Source: Bradyrhizobium sp. Ash2021 (GTDB lineage: Bacteria > Pseudomonadota > Alphaproteobacteria > Rhizobiales > Xanthobacteraceae). From it: a stretch of 64,000 bases of DNA. The position numbers and the translations under genes are program-made. Every line of letters starts with the position of its first letter. Position 1 is the first letter of the stretch. The notes beneath the pieces are model-generated. The model had not been told where the DNA came from and made no database searches. It worked only from the letters and a program-made list of their open reading frames with translations. Below, in pieces: positions 36,794-45,018 of the stretch. The DNA is taken from positions 2,214,501 through 2,278,500 of the forward strand of contig NZ_CP100604.1 of the NCBI RefSeq assembly GCF_031202265.1, in the 5' to 3' direction.

Positions 36794-37385
36794 CCCGTCG
36801 GGCAAATCAGTGATTTTCTGTCAAGCCTATCTTGAGAAAATATTCCGCTTGCCCCGTCGGGCAAATCAGCGCTACCAGCTCGCCCCGTCCTTTCCCGGCA
36901 AGAGGGGCGGTCGCGCGTCGTCACGAACGTGGGAGGGGATGCGGTGGACGCGGCAGCGTCGGCGCGCAAGTGTGTTCGCAGGGCGGTTTTCCGTGAGCGA
37001 GCAACGGCGCGCAGGACGAACGACGCCAAAGCGTACGGCAAAACCGTGTGGTCCCGACACCCGTTGCTGGTGCCAAGCTGTCGGTGGTGAGTTCGATCCG
37101 ACCGGATTCGATTCCGCCATTAAGCCGGCAGTGACGGTGACAAGACGAATTCGTCGCCGGGGAGAGCGCGATATAAGCCGTAAAACCATTGCGCGGGGAA
37201 TGCCGGAGTGTTTCCGCTGAACCTGTATGCTCGTGTGCGTTTTCCTTTGTGCATCTTGCACACGAGACCGCGGGTGCAGCGCGCACCCGGCATTCCCTGC
37301 TCCCTCTTTTCTCGAGGGACAAGGTTCGTGCAAAACTTCGGGCGCGTCGCGCCGCGAGAACGCGAAGGCGTGTCGGCAGCTGTTT
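36794..37385. repeat. Large dispersed intergenic repeat region
   Basis: About 600 nt without a believable gene. It begins with two direct copies of CCCGTCGGGCAAATCAG (36794-36810 and 36853-36869). It contains a highly structured part at 37196-37297: outer arms GGGAATGCCGG/CCGGCATTCCC, inner hairpins CTCGTGTGC/GCACACGAG and CGGGTGC/GCACCCG. Small ORFs here recur as spurious hypothetical proteins in Bradyrhizobium annotations, to my knowledge. It is followed by TTTTCTCGAGGGACAAGG and a CTTCGGGCGCGTCGCGCC palindromic tail. Confidence 0.7.
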
Positions 37386-37412
37386 GAAATTTGAATCAGG
37401 AAATTCCATGAA

Positions 37413-37497
37413 CGTCATTGCGAGGAGCGAAAGCGAAGAAGCAATCCACACTTGGCTTGCCGCCCCATGGATTGCTTCGCTTGCGCTCGCAATGACG
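37413..37497. repeat. Dispersed palindromic element, family A
   Basis: CGTCATTGCGAGGAGCG at the left and CGCTCGCAATGACG at the right, with inner GAAGCAATCCA and TGGATTGCTTC arms, the same as 1033-1117. It directly follows the large repeat region. Confidence 0.9.
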
Positions 37498-37600
37498 GGA
37501 TTGGCAGCCGTCGCTTGGGGTTGACGCCGTCAGCGGCGCGGGGAAGGTGACAGGGTGGTAATGTAAGGCAACTTGCGCCGTGGTTTGGCGTTACCATCTG

Positions 37601-38137
37601 ATGGCCATGTCCAACGACGAAATCTATTCCCCCAACCGCACGCGTTCGCGGCCGCCCTTCGGCGGCGCGCAGGCACGCGGCAAGGTGATCGACCAGGACG
37701 GGCGCGAAATCCCGGAAAGTGGGCTGCATCCGCAGTTCGAGGGATTCCGGTTCAATTTCGGCACGTCGAGCGCCAATCCGTTCGGCAATCTCACCCGCGA
37801 GCAGCGGCTGGCGCGGCTCGATGCGCTGGCGAAATTGCTCGACGTCGCCTTCATCCTGCCCGGCACCAATATCCGCTACGGCATCGACGGCATTATCGGT
37901 TTGATCCCGGTGATCGGCGATCTCATCACCACCGCGATCTCGCTGTGGCTGGTGCGCGAGGCGCGCGCTCTCGGCGCGCCCTGGCATATCACCGCAAGGA
38001 TGCTGGCCAATGTGGCGGTGGATGGCGTGGTCGGAATGGTGCCGCTCGCGGGCGACGCCTTCGATGTCATGTTCCGCGCCAATGTCCGCAATGTGCGGAT
38101 GCTGAAGCGCTGGATGGACAAGCAGCCGCGCCAATAA
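37601..38137 (+). CDS. DUF4112 membrane protein
   Basis: 178 residues from the ATG at 37601 (37607 is nearly as good; a GTG at 37580 is also in frame). The DUF4112 signature LARLDALAKLLDVAFILPGTNIRYGIDGIIGLIPVIGDLITTAISLWLV is present, with two hydrophobic hairpins (about 95-120 and 138-160, VVGMVPLAGDAFDVMFRANVRN). The N-terminus is basic and disordered. Found in many Rhizobiales; function unknown. A 9-bp GC hairpin with one mismatch (38143-38165) follows, shared with the convergent gene. Confidence 0.8.
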   Translation: MAMSNDEIYSPNRTRSRPPFGGAQARGKVIDQDGREIPESGLHPQFEGFRFNFGTSSANPFGNLTREQRLARLDALAKLLDVAFILPGTNIRYGIDGIIGLIPVIGDLITTAISLWLVREARALGAPWHITARMLANVAVDGVVGMVPLAGDAFDVMFRANVRNVRMLKRWMDKQPRQ

Positions 38138-38189
38138 ACAAAGCCCCCGGACCAGGTCCGAGGGCAGTGACGTCCAGCGACGCTAAATA

Positions 38190-38474
38190 TCAGGCGGCGT
38201 CGGCGTCGGCATCCGAAGGCGCGGGCGCACGGGGACGGCGCGGCAGCGGAAAGGCTTCGCTCTCATACAGGGTGCGGATGCCGCTCTGGTCGAAGCGGGC
38301 CTCCTCGACCTGCAGATAGGCGCCGTTCAGCGAGTCCGCCGGCAGTTCCTCGATCGCGAAGCGAACCGCTTCGGCCGCGGTGCCAAAACGCCGATATGCA
38401 AAGCCCGCCCGCTTCTTCTTGCGGATCGCGGCAGGAAACAGTTCGGCGGCGGTATCGTAACTGAATGGACGCAT
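38190..38474 (-). CDS. Small conserved hypothetical protein
   Basis: 94 residues from the ATG at 38474, with GAGG 12 nt upstream; the longer frame to 38543 has no good start site. Contains FSYDTAAELFPAAIRKKKRAGFAYRRFGTAAEAVRFAIEEL and a mixed-charge centre, then an Ala/Asp-rich tail. Likely cytoplasmic with helices; this pattern (a short basic segment KKKRAGFAYRRF) is common in unannotated Bradyrhizobium proteins. Function unknown. Confidence 0.65.
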   Translation of the reverse strand: MRPFSYDTAAELFPAAIRKKKRAGFAYRRFGTAAEAVRFAIEELPADSLNGAYLQVEEARFDQSGIRTLYESEAFPLPRRPRAPAPSDADADAA

Positions 38475-38698
38475 GGTCTGTGACCTCAATCTTTTTGGCT
38501 CTTGCGTTAGAGCGTATGGGGATTGGATGACGGTCGGCCGCATCCCGGCGGCGCGCCGTGCACGTCATTTCAGGCCCCAATATAAGCCTGTTTGACAGAA
38601 ATGCGACTCCTGACGGCGCATATCGGGGGTGATGATGAATCCGCGCATGGCTCCACGGCGACCGTAAATAATCCTGTTATTTCAATGGTCTATGCGAA

Positions 38699-38863
38699 TT
38701 ACAGCTTGCCGAGCAGCCACAGGATGACCAGGACGATTAAAATCACGCCGCCGAGACCCATGCCCGAATGGCCCATGCCGTAGCCATAGCCGCCGATCCG
38801 GCCGCTGAAGCCGCCCAGCAGGACGATAATCAGGATGATGATGAGTATCGCCCCAAGCGACAT
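38699..38863 (-). CDS. DUF3309-type small membrane protein
   Basis: 54 residues from the ATG at 38863 with GGGAGA 4-9 nt upstream. N-terminal transmembrane helix (AILIIILIIVLLGG), a Gly/Tyr-rich middle (GYGYGMGHSGMGLGG) and a second hydrophobic helix (VILIVLVILWLLG). This matches the short DUF3309 family of proteobacteria; role unknown. Too short to be called by length alone, but the hydrophobic pattern and start site support it. Confidence 0.75.
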   Translation of the reverse strand: MSLGAILIIILIIVLLGGFSGRIGGYGYGMGHSGMGLGGVILIVLVILWLLGKL

Positions 38864-38978
38864 GGCATTCTCCCGCGACGGCGGCCCACGGAGCGATATT
38901 ACGCCCTCGCGGGCCGGAACCAAGCAGATTCCGGACCGCGAGGGCTCAGGGTCGATCCGCCGAATTCAGTGAGAGAAT

Positions 38979-39077
38979 GTCATTCCGGGATGGTCCGAAG
39001 GACCAGACCCGGAATCTCGAGATTCCCCGATGTGCAATTGCACATCGTGGTTCACGCTTCGCGTGCCCCGGAATGAC
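38979..39077. repeat. Dispersed palindromic element, family C
   Basis: GTCATTCCGG at the left and CCGGAATGAC at the right, with inner GATGTGCAATTGCACATC (a perfect 18-nt palindrome, 39029-39046) and GAAGCGTGAAC-like arms. Same family as 5731-5806. Confidence 0.88.
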
Positions 39078-39087
39078 GGCTATGCCG

Positions 39088-39465
39088 TCACTTCCTCGTA
39101 TCGTCGATCGGCAGCACCTTCAGCGGCGATGCATAGGGTTCGACGCGCAGCGAGTCGGTGGCGATCAGGCCTATTCTGTGCAGCGGCGCCTGTTCGAGAT
39201 CGCCGGACGCGGACTTGTGCACCGCGTATTGCCACACGCTCATCGAGCCCTTGGCGACCAGCATCTTGGCGATGCCGCCGGCATTCTTGCCGTCGACCTG
39301 TGCCAGCTCGTCGTCCGAAAGCCCGATGACGACTTCATCCTTCGCGGTGATGACCTTGAACAGCGATACCTTATCGGCGGCAAAGGCGGGCTGGACCACA
39401 ACGCTCTCCATGATGAGGCCGGCAAGGCCGAGACCGAGCAACAGACGTTTGGATATGTGCAACAT
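39088..39465 (-). CDS. Secreted hypothetical protein
   Basis: 125 residues with a signal peptide (MLHISKRLLLGLGLAGLIMESVVVQPAFA, cleavage before ADKV). The mature part reads VSLFKVITAKDEVVIGLSDDELAQVDGKNAGGIAKMLVAKGSMSVWQYAV, then a tail ending LKVLPIDDTRK. No known motif. Located downstream of msrB on the same strand but separated by a strong terminator, so it has its own promoter. Predicted periplasmic. Confidence 0.6.
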   Translation of the reverse strand: MLHISKRLLLGLGLAGLIMESVVVQPAFAADKVSLFKVITAKDEVVIGLSDDELAQVDGKNAGGIAKMLVAKGSMSVWQYAVHKSASGDLEQAPLHRIGLIATDSLRVEPYASPLKVLPIDDTRK

Positions 39466-39516
39466 CGAATACCTTCCCTGTTTGCGCGCCGGGCAAACCG
39501 AAAGAAGCGTTCAGGC

Positions 39517-39556
39517 AAAAGAAAACCCCGCGCGACCAGCTCTTGGTCGCACGGGG
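39517..39556 (-). terminator. Rho-independent terminator after msrB
   Basis: On the minus strand CCCCGTGCGACCA (complement of 39544-39556) pairs with TGGTCGCGCGGGG (complement of 39526-39538) around a 5-nt loop, followed by TTTTCTTTT. One wobble in 13 pairs. It lies 40 nt past the msrB stop codon. Confidence 0.92.
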
Positions 39557-39595
39557 CGAAGGACAAGTTCGAATACGTTCGAACAGAAAGGCAGG

Positions 39596-40006
39596 TTATT
39601 TCGGCTGCAGCTTCAGCGCGGCCGAATTGATGCAGTAGCGCAGGCCGGTCGGGCCGGGGCCGTCCTCGAAGACGTGGCCGAGATGGCCATTGCATTTCGA
39701 GCACAGCACTTCGGTGCGGACCATGCCGTGGCTGACGTCGCGTTCCTCGTCGACATGGCCATCCGCCGCAGGTGCGGTAAAGCTCGGCCAGCCGCAGCCG
39801 GAATCGAACTTGGCATCCGACTCGAACAGCGTCTGCCCGCAGCCGGCGCAGGTATAGGTGCCCTGGCGCTGCTCATGCTCGTACTCGCCGGAGAACGGCC
39901 GTTCGGTCGCCTTCTCGCGCAGCACCGCGTACTGCATCGGCGTCAGTTCGCGGCGCCACTCGGCCTCGCTCTTCTCGACCTTGGCAGTCGTTCTGGTGTC
40001 GGACAT
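39596..40006 (-). CDS. msrB: Peptide methionine-R-sulfoxide reductase
   Basis: 136 residues from the ATG at 40006, with GGAGGAGA just upstream; longer in-frame starts lie in a repeat. Reduces methionine-R-sulfoxide in proteins. Zn-binding Cys pairs C53/C56 (CAGC) and C102/C105 (CSKC), GCGWPSF with the recycling Cys71, GHLGHVF and the catalytic RYCINSAAL (Cys125) are all present. No signal peptide, so cytoplasmic. Paired with msrA, separated by a repeat element; both repair oxidised methionine. Confidence 0.95.
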   Translation of the reverse strand: MSDTRTTAKVEKSEAEWRRELTPMQYAVLREKATERPFSGEYEHEQRQGTYTCAGCGQTLFESDAKFDSGCGWPSFTAPAADGHVDEERDVSHGMVRTEVLCSKCNGHLGHVFEDGPGPTGLRYCINSAALKLQPK

Positions 40007-40027
40007 GGAATCTCCTCCAGATTGGAT

Positions 40028-40111
40028 CGTCATTGCGAGGAGCGAAGCGACGAAGCAATCCATCTCTCCGCTTGCTGCGGCATGGATTGCTTCGCTTCGC
40101 TCGCAATGACG
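40028..40111. repeat. Dispersed palindromic element, family A
   Basis: CGTCATTGCGAGGAGCG and CGCTCGCAATGACG arms with GAAGCAATCCAT and ATGGATTGCTTC inner arms. It fills the gap between msrB and msrA. Confidence 0.92.
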
Positions 40112-40123
40112 GGAACTAATTCC

Positions 40124-40843
40124 TCAGTTGGTGACTTTCGCGCTGCTCACCAGCGTCGGCTTCTCGATATAGTTGTCCGCAAAGATCTTCTTCAAGTTCT
40201 CGACCTTCGGGATGTCGTTATAGGCAATATAGGGCTGACTCGGGTGCAGCGTCAGGTAGTCCTGGTGATAGGCCTCCGCCGGATAGAACCCCTCCAGCGG
40301 GCCCACTTTGGTTACGATCGGCTTCTTGTAGACCTTGGCGGCGTTGAGCTGGGCGATATAGGCCTCCGCGACCTTCTTCTGCTCGTCGGAGGTGGTGAAG
40401 ATCGCCGAGCGATATTGCGTGCCCGAGTCCGGGCCCTGGCGGTTCAACTGGGTCGGATCGTGCGCGACGGAAAAGAAGATCTGCAAAATCTTGCCGTAAG
40501 AGATCTTCTTCGGGTCGTATTTGATCTCGACCGATTCCGCGTGGCCGGTGGTTCCGGTGGAGACCGTGCTGTAGTCGGCGGTCGCCTTGGCGCCGCCGGC
40601 GTAACCGGACACGACATTGACCACGCCTGCGGTGTGCTGGAACACGCCCTGCACGCCCCAGAAGCAGCCGCCCGCGATCACCGCGGTCTGGATCCCGCCG
40701 GCCGCCTGCGCGTCGGTCGCGGGGGCGGGGATGACAACGGCATCTTCCGCGGCAAGCGAGGGCGCAACGGTGAAGGCGGCGACGGCCAGTGCCCCGATGG
40801 CGGCGGCACACAGCGAAAGACGGCTGAATTGGCTACGGAACAT
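40124..40843 (-). CDS. msrA: Peptide methionine-S-sulfoxide reductase, exported
   Basis: 239 residues with a signal peptide ending SLA-AEDA, so it is predicted to act in the periplasm, unlike the neighbouring MsrB. Reduces methionine-S-sulfoxide. Catalytic GGCFWG (58-63, Cys60), VSGYAGG, TGHAESVEIKYDP, FFSVAHDPTQLNRQGPDSGTQYRSAIF and the C-terminal EAYHQDYL are all typical MsrA. There is no second fused MsrB domain. Confidence 0.93.
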   Translation of the reverse strand: MFRSQFSRLSLCAAAIGALAVAAFTVAPSLAAEDAVVIPAPATDAQAAGGIQTAVIAGGCFWGVQGVFQHTAGVVNVVSGYAGGAKATADYSTVSTGTTGHAESVEIKYDPKKISYGKILQIFFSVAHDPTQLNRQGPDSGTQYRSAIFTTSDEQKKVAEAYIAQLNAAKVYKKPIVTKVGPLEGFYPAEAYHQDYLTLHPSQPYIAYNDIPKVENLKKIFADNYIEKPTLVSSAKVTN

Positions 40844-41029
40844 GGTTTCCTCGTGGGGTGGTGGTTGGGGAGCAGTCTAGACCGGGAGCCGCGTTTCGCA
40901 ATCGCCGCGGCTCGCTCCGATGCCCCTAGATACGGAGAAAGGCGGGTTTTGTTACGGGCCGAAGCACACGGTTTCGTGAATAAAATCGCGCCTGCGCAAC
41001 GTCTGCGGGGGCGAGACGGAGCAACGAAC

Positions 41030-42139
41030 TCACACCACCACGGAGAGCCGCTTCGCCGCGCGCGTGATGCCGGTATAGAGCCACCTGGCGCGGCTGTCCT
41101 GGAACGCGAAGCTTTCGTCGAACAGCACCACGTCGTCCCATTGCGAGCCCTGCGACTTGTGCACCGTGAGCACATAGCCGTAATCGAACTCGTCATAGGG
41201 CTTGCGCTGTTCCCACGGGATGGTCTCGATCGCGCCGCCGAAGCAATCGCCGCGCACGGAGACCTTGGTTACCTTGTGGCCAAAGTCCTCGTCCGGCGAC
41301 AGCCGCATGGTGATGATCTTCGACTTCGACTGCGCGCGCGATTTCACCCGCCACAGCCCGCCGTTGAACAGGCCCTTCTTGCGGTTGTTGCGCAGGCAGA
41401 CGAGCTTGTCGCCGGCGACCGGCAAGGGATCCTCGATGTTCTGCTTCTGCCGCACCCGCATGTTGTAGGCGCGGCGGGTGTTGTTGCGCCCGACCAGCAC
41501 CTGGTCGGCGCTCATCACCCGATCGGGATCCAATTCGTTGCGCGTGACCACTTCGCTTTCGCCGTGGCGGCCGATCTCGAGCTCGCGGCCCTCGCGGATA
41601 TCCATCGACATCCGCACGATCGGGTCGTCCTGCGCCTGGCGGTGCACTTCGGTCAGCATCGCGTCGGGCTCGCAATCCGTGAAGAAGCCGCCGCCCTGGA
41701 TCGGCGGCAATTGCGCGGGGTCGCCGAGCACCAGCAGCGGACAGTCGAACGACATCAGATCGCGGCCAAGCTCGGCATCGACCATCGAACATTCGTCGAT
41801 CACGATCAGTTTTGCCTTCGAGGCCGGCGCGTCGTCCCAGAGTTCAAAGCTCGGCTGCTCGACGCCGGATTCGCGGGCGCGATAGATCAGCGAGTGGATG
41901 GTGGAGGCGTTGTCGCAACCCTTGTTGCGCATCACCAGCGCTGCCTTGCCGGTGAAGGCCGCAAACTTCACCTCGCCGTCGACGGCGTCGGCGATGTGCC
42001 GCGCCAGCGTGGTCTTGCCGGTGCCGGCATAGCCGAACAGCCGGAACACCGGCGGCGTGCCGTTCTTGCCAGGCTTTGCCTTGAGCCAGTCGGCAACGGC
42101 TTTGAGCGCGGAGTCCTGATGCGGCGTAAAAATGGTCAT
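41030..42139 (-). CDS. RecD/Dda-like ATP-dependent helicase
   Basis: 369 residues from the ATG at 42139. Superfamily 1B helicase core: Walker A GYAGTGKTT (36-44), motif Ia FTGKAA, motif II VIDECSMVD, motif III GDPAQLPPI, motif V TVHKSQGSQWDDV, and motif VI YTGITRA. Much shorter than RecD2 (about 700), so it is a Dda-like single-domain helicase used in 5'-3' DNA unwinding or remodelling. No recombination genes adjoin. Function in the cell inferred only from family. Confidence 0.88.
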   Translation of the reverse strand: MTIFTPHQDSALKAVADWLKAKPGKNGTPPVFRLFGYAGTGKTTLARHIADAVDGEVKFAAFTGKAALVMRNKGCDNASTIHSLIYRARESGVEQPSFELWDDAPASKAKLIVIDECSMVDAELGRDLMSFDCPLLVLGDPAQLPPIQGGGFFTDCEPDAMLTEVHRQAQDDPIVRMSMDIREGRELEIGRHGESEVVTRNELDPDRVMSADQVLVGRNNTRRAYNMRVRQKQNIEDPLPVAGDKLVCLRNNRKKGLFNGGLWRVKSRAQSKSKIITMRLSPDEDFGHKVTKVSVRGDCFGGAIETIPWEQRKPYDEFDYGYVLTVHKSQGSQWDDVVLFDESFAFQDSRARWLYTGITRAAKRLSVVV

Positions 42140-42356
42140 GGGATCTCGGCAGAGGGTGAGGCGGGCAGCGGAGCGCGGCCGCGACTCACGCGCCACAAGC
42201 TAACCATTCGCGCGCTCCAATCAAGCCGACTTCCGCAGCGCGGAATTGGAGTTTCACAACCGAGGCTAGACTTGGAAGACTAGACTTGGCCCGCGCCGCG
42301 AATAGACTGACCGAAAACAACAAGCGGTCCAGCAAACGGCCTTGGGAGCGAACGTC

Positions 42357-43565
42357 ATGAAATTCGGCATCTTCTATGAGCTGCAATTGCCGCGCCCGTG
42401 GGAAGAGGGCGACGAGCTCAAGCTCTACCAGAACGCGCTGACGCAGCTCGAGACCGCCGACCGCTGCGGCTACGACCATGCCTGGGTGGTGGAGCATCAT
42501 TTCCTCGAGGAATATTCGCATTCGCCGTCGCCGGAATCCTTTCTCGCCGCCGCTTCCCAGCGCACCAAAAAAATCCGGCTCGGCCACGGCATTTTTCAGC
42601 TCACCACCAATCATCCGGCGCGCGTTGCCGAGCGCGTCGCGGTGCTCGATCTCTTGAGCAACGGCCGCTGCGAATTCGGGATGGGCGAGAGCGCCTCGAT
42701 CACCGAACTGACGCCGTTCGGCCGCGACATGGAAACCAAGAAGGAAGTGTTCGAGGAAGCGGTGCAGGCGATCTTCCCGATGTTTACGAAAGTCGGCACC
42801 GAGCATCACGGCAAATATTTCGACATTCCCCTGCGCAACGTGGTGCCCAAGCCGGTCCAGAAACCGCATCCGCCGCTGTGGATGGCATGCTCGCAATTGC
42901 CGACCATCGAACGCGCGGGCCAGCACGGTTTCGGCGCGCTCGGCTTCCAGTTCGTCAGTGCTGACGCGGCGCACGCCTGGGTGCACGCCTATTACAATGC
43001 GATCACCAAGCGGCTGAAGAAGCTCGCCGACTACGAGATCAATCCGAACATGGCGCTGGTGTCGTTCTTCATGTGCGCCAGGACCGACGAGGAGGCGCGG
43101 GCGCGCGCCGATGGCGCCACCTTCTTCCAGTTCGCGCTGCGCTATTACGGCCAGGGCCAGAACCGGGCGCGTCCGGCACCGGGCACCGTCAACATGTGGG
43201 ACGAGTACAACAAGTGGAAGCGGGAAAATCCGGAAGCCCAGGAGGCGGCGTTGCGCGGCGGCCTGATCGGATCGCCTGAAACCATCCGCAAGAAGCTGCG
43301 CCGGTTCCGCAGCTCGCACATTGATCAGGTGATCCTGCTCAACCAGGCCGGCAAGAACAGCCACGGGCACATCTGCGACTCGCTGGAACTGTTCGCCAGG
43401 GAAGTGATGCCGGAATTCCAGAACGATCCCGAGCACGAGGCCTGGAAGAAGGGCGTGATGAGCGGCGCGATCCAGCTCGAGGAGATCGATACCGAGGCCT
43501 TCAAGGATCGTTACGGCAAGCTGGCGGTCAATGTCGCACCGGCGCAGAAGGTCGCGGCGGGATAG
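42357..43565 (+). CDS. LLM-class flavin-dependent monooxygenase
   Basis: 402 residues from the ATG at 42357 with GGGAG upstream. Bacterial luciferase-like TIM-barrel: MKFGIFYELQLPRPW, a CGYDHAWVVEHHFLEE segment at the flavin/substrate site, IRLGHGIFQL, HPARVAERVAVLDLLSNGRCEFGMG and later PLWMACSQLPTIERAG. Such enzymes need a separate reductase to supply reduced FMN; the reductase remnant right after the gene suggests the two once worked together. The substrate is unknown. Confidence 0.88.
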   Translation: MKFGIFYELQLPRPWEEGDELKLYQNALTQLETADRCGYDHAWVVEHHFLEEYSHSPSPESFLAAASQRTKKIRLGHGIFQLTTNHPARVAERVAVLDLLSNGRCEFGMGESASITELTPFGRDMETKKEVFEEAVQAIFPMFTKVGTEHHGKYFDIPLRNVVPKPVQKPHPPLWMACSQLPTIERAGQHGFGALGFQFVSADAAHAWVHAYYNAITKRLKKLADYEINPNMALVSFFMCARTDEEARARADGATFFQFALRYYGQGQNRARPAPGTVNMWDEYNKWKRENPEAQEAALRGGLIGSPETIRKKLRRFRSSHIDQVILLNQAGKNSHGHICDSLELFAREVMPEFQNDPEHEAWKKGVMSGAIQLEEIDTEAFKDRYGKLAVNVAPAQKVAAG

Positions 43566-43590
43566 GCGGTCTCCGCAGGACGAATCGGAA

Positions 43591-43617
43591 GGGCCGGCAT
43601 TCGACGCCGGCCCTTTT
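43591..43617 (+). terminator. Terminator after the monooxygenase gene
   Basis: GGGCCGGC (43591-43598) pairs with GCCGGCCC (43606-43613), loop of 7 nt, then TTTT. 25 nt past the stop codon. Confidence 0.85.
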
Positions 43618-43642
43618 GCTGGTGCCGATGCGGTCGTGCTAG

Positions 43643-43999
43643 TTGGATCCCGCGGCCGCCGCCGTAAAACTGCGATCCACCGCCTTGCCCACATCCAGCG
43701 GTTTGGAAAGGCGGTTTACCGGCAAGGATGGCCTGAAGGGCGCCGGCGCGGAATGGTCGACGCGTGCGTCCGGCGTGCCGCTATTGGTCGGCGCCCTGGC
43801 TGCGATCGATTGCGGGGTGGAAGAGATCGTCGAGCGGCATTCCCACGCGATCATCATCGGACGCGTGCTGGATGTCGAGGTCTCAGCGCGCAGTGCGGCG
43901 CTAGCCTATTGGCACGGGCAATATGTGGCGATCGATCAGGACGAGGATGCGCTCCGGCTCGCCGAGGTCAGCGTCCCGACCCGGCGTGTTGTGCGTTAG
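43643..43999 (+). pseudogene. Flavin reductase remnant (C-terminal half only)
   Basis: The 118-residue frame (43643-43999, only a TTG to start) reads ERRFTGKDGLKGAGAEWSTR, SGVPLLVGALAAIDCGVEEIVERHSHAIIIGRV and YWHGQYVAID, which is the C-terminal half of NAD(P)H:FMN reductases of the flavin_reduct family. The N-terminal ~80 residues, with the flavin-binding part, are missing: there are only 25 nt between the monooxygenase terminator and this frame. It looks like a decayed partner of the monooxygenase gene. Confidence 0.65.
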
Positions 44000-44027
44000 A
44001 CCCGGAAGGCTGCGTCGCCCGAGCGCG

Positions 44028-44402
44028 CTAGTCCATGATCGAAGTCAGCGACGCCGGCGTATCGATGGTCACGTTGCTGCCGCGCACGTTCTGCCATACC
44101 GCAGTGATGGTCTGCGGTTGGTTGCCCAGGGGAATGCCGACGACCAGCGTCGTCGGTACCCGGGCGTTGCCGTTCACAACATTGTAGGTGAACCCGGCAA
44201 TCACCGGCGAGAGCTTACCATTCACCTCAATGCCGAAACTGCCGCCTGGATAATTGTCGCCGCCTGCATATGGCCAGGGAACGTTCAGGATGATGATCGC
44301 GGTCGTCCCGACGCCTTCGGGAATGACCAGGCTGAGGCCGGGTATCTGCGTCCATGAAGATGAGTTCGTCGAATGTGTGCCACTGGTTTGGACATAGGCC
44401 AT
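44028..44402 (-). CDS. Hypothetical protein, beta-rich
   Basis: 124 residues from the ATG at 44402 with GGGGGAGC upstream. Low in charged residues and rich in Thr, Val, Asn, Gly: AYVQTSGTHSTNSSSWTQIPGLSLVIPEG, then TTAIIILNVPWPYAGGDNYPGGSFGIEVNGKL. This resembles a small beta-sandwich, for instance a phage-tail or lectin-like fold, but I do not recognise a family. No signal peptide. The 44403-44701 upstream stretch is AT-rich and holds no gene I can support. Confidence 0.55.
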   Translation of the reverse strand: MAYVQTSGTHSTNSSSWTQIPGLSLVIPEGVGTTAIIILNVPWPYAGGDNYPGGSFGIEVNGKLSPVIAGFTYNVVNGNARVPTTLVVGIPLGNQPQTITAVWQNVRGSNVTIDTPASLTSIMD

Positions 44403-44701
44403 GATCGCTCCCCCGTTGTTTTTTTGTAGATTAGCAACAAAGGGTTGAGAAGCAAACGGATTCACGGAACAAAAAGGTGAACATTCGGTGACCCGGAGCC
44501 GGTCACAGGCGTTTGGCCGCCGTGGCCTTTTCAGGCTCCACGCATTAGAAGGCTCGTGGCTGCATCGGCATCGAAGAGAGATCGCGGCATGGAACGCAAG
44601 CTCCTGCAAATTGCTTTCGCCAGTCAGATGCGGCGGGCCTTCGCCCCGCCAAGCGGGCTGCGGCAGGTCGCAAGGCAGGCTCAACCCGGTGCGGTTACCT
44701 G

Positions 44702-44863
44702 ATGAAACGTCTTGCGATCTGGGTATTCTACGGCGTCGGCGCGCTCGCCATCGCCTATCTGGCACTATACGCCTATGCGATGTTTACCGGCCGCGATCTG
44801 CACCTTGAGCCGGGCGATCCGATTCACATTTTCCGCAAGCCGGATGCGCCGAGTTATTCGTGA
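44702..44863 (+). CDS. Small single-pass membrane protein
   Basis: 53 residues with one transmembrane segment, LAIWVFYGVGALAIAYLALY, near the N-terminus and a hydrophilic tail LHLEPGDPIHIFRKPDAP. The start site has no strong ribosome-binding sequence, and the frame is short, so it could be spurious. It is kept because the hydrophobic helix plus positively charged tail is a common layout of real small proteins. Confidence 0.45.
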   Translation: MKRLAIWVFYGVGALAIAYLALYAYAMFTGRDLHLEPGDPIHIFRKPDAPSYS

Positions 44864-44885
44864 GGGGACGTTACGACTCCATCAA

Positions 44886-45005
44886 CGTCATTGCGAGCCA
44901 ACGGGTCGCGCGAACGCGCGCCCGATGACAGGCTCCGCGAAGCAATCCATCGATCCACAAAAAGAAGAATGGATTGCTTCGTCGCAAGTGCTCCTCGCAA
45001 TGACG
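44886..45005. repeat. Dispersed palindromic element, family A (long form)
   Basis: CGTCATTGCGAG at the left and CTCGCAATGACG at the right, with AAGCAATCCAT/ATGGATTGCTT inner arms and an extra CGCGCGAACGCGCG hairpin. It lies just downstream of the flbD gene's 3' end. Confidence 0.85.
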
Positions 45006-45018
45006 GCTGAAAGTACGA

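Noticed and set aside
36794..36869. Two direct repeats of about 17 nt, considered as a CRISPR start
   Set aside because: Only two units with unrelated spacing and no cas genes; part of the intergenic repeat.
37189..37524. A 111-codon ORF in the large repeat
   Set aside because: It lies within the dispersed repeat and spans into a family A palindrome, so it is most likely a spurious hypothetical protein.
39158..42283. A 1041-codon open frame on the plus strand across msrB, msrA and the helicase
   Set aside because: It runs antisense to three well-supported genes, with Arg/His/Asp-rich text and no domain pattern, so it is a GC-driven shadow frame.
42186..43694. A 502-codon minus-strand frame opposite the monooxygenase
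   Set aside because: Antisense shadow of a well-supported gene.
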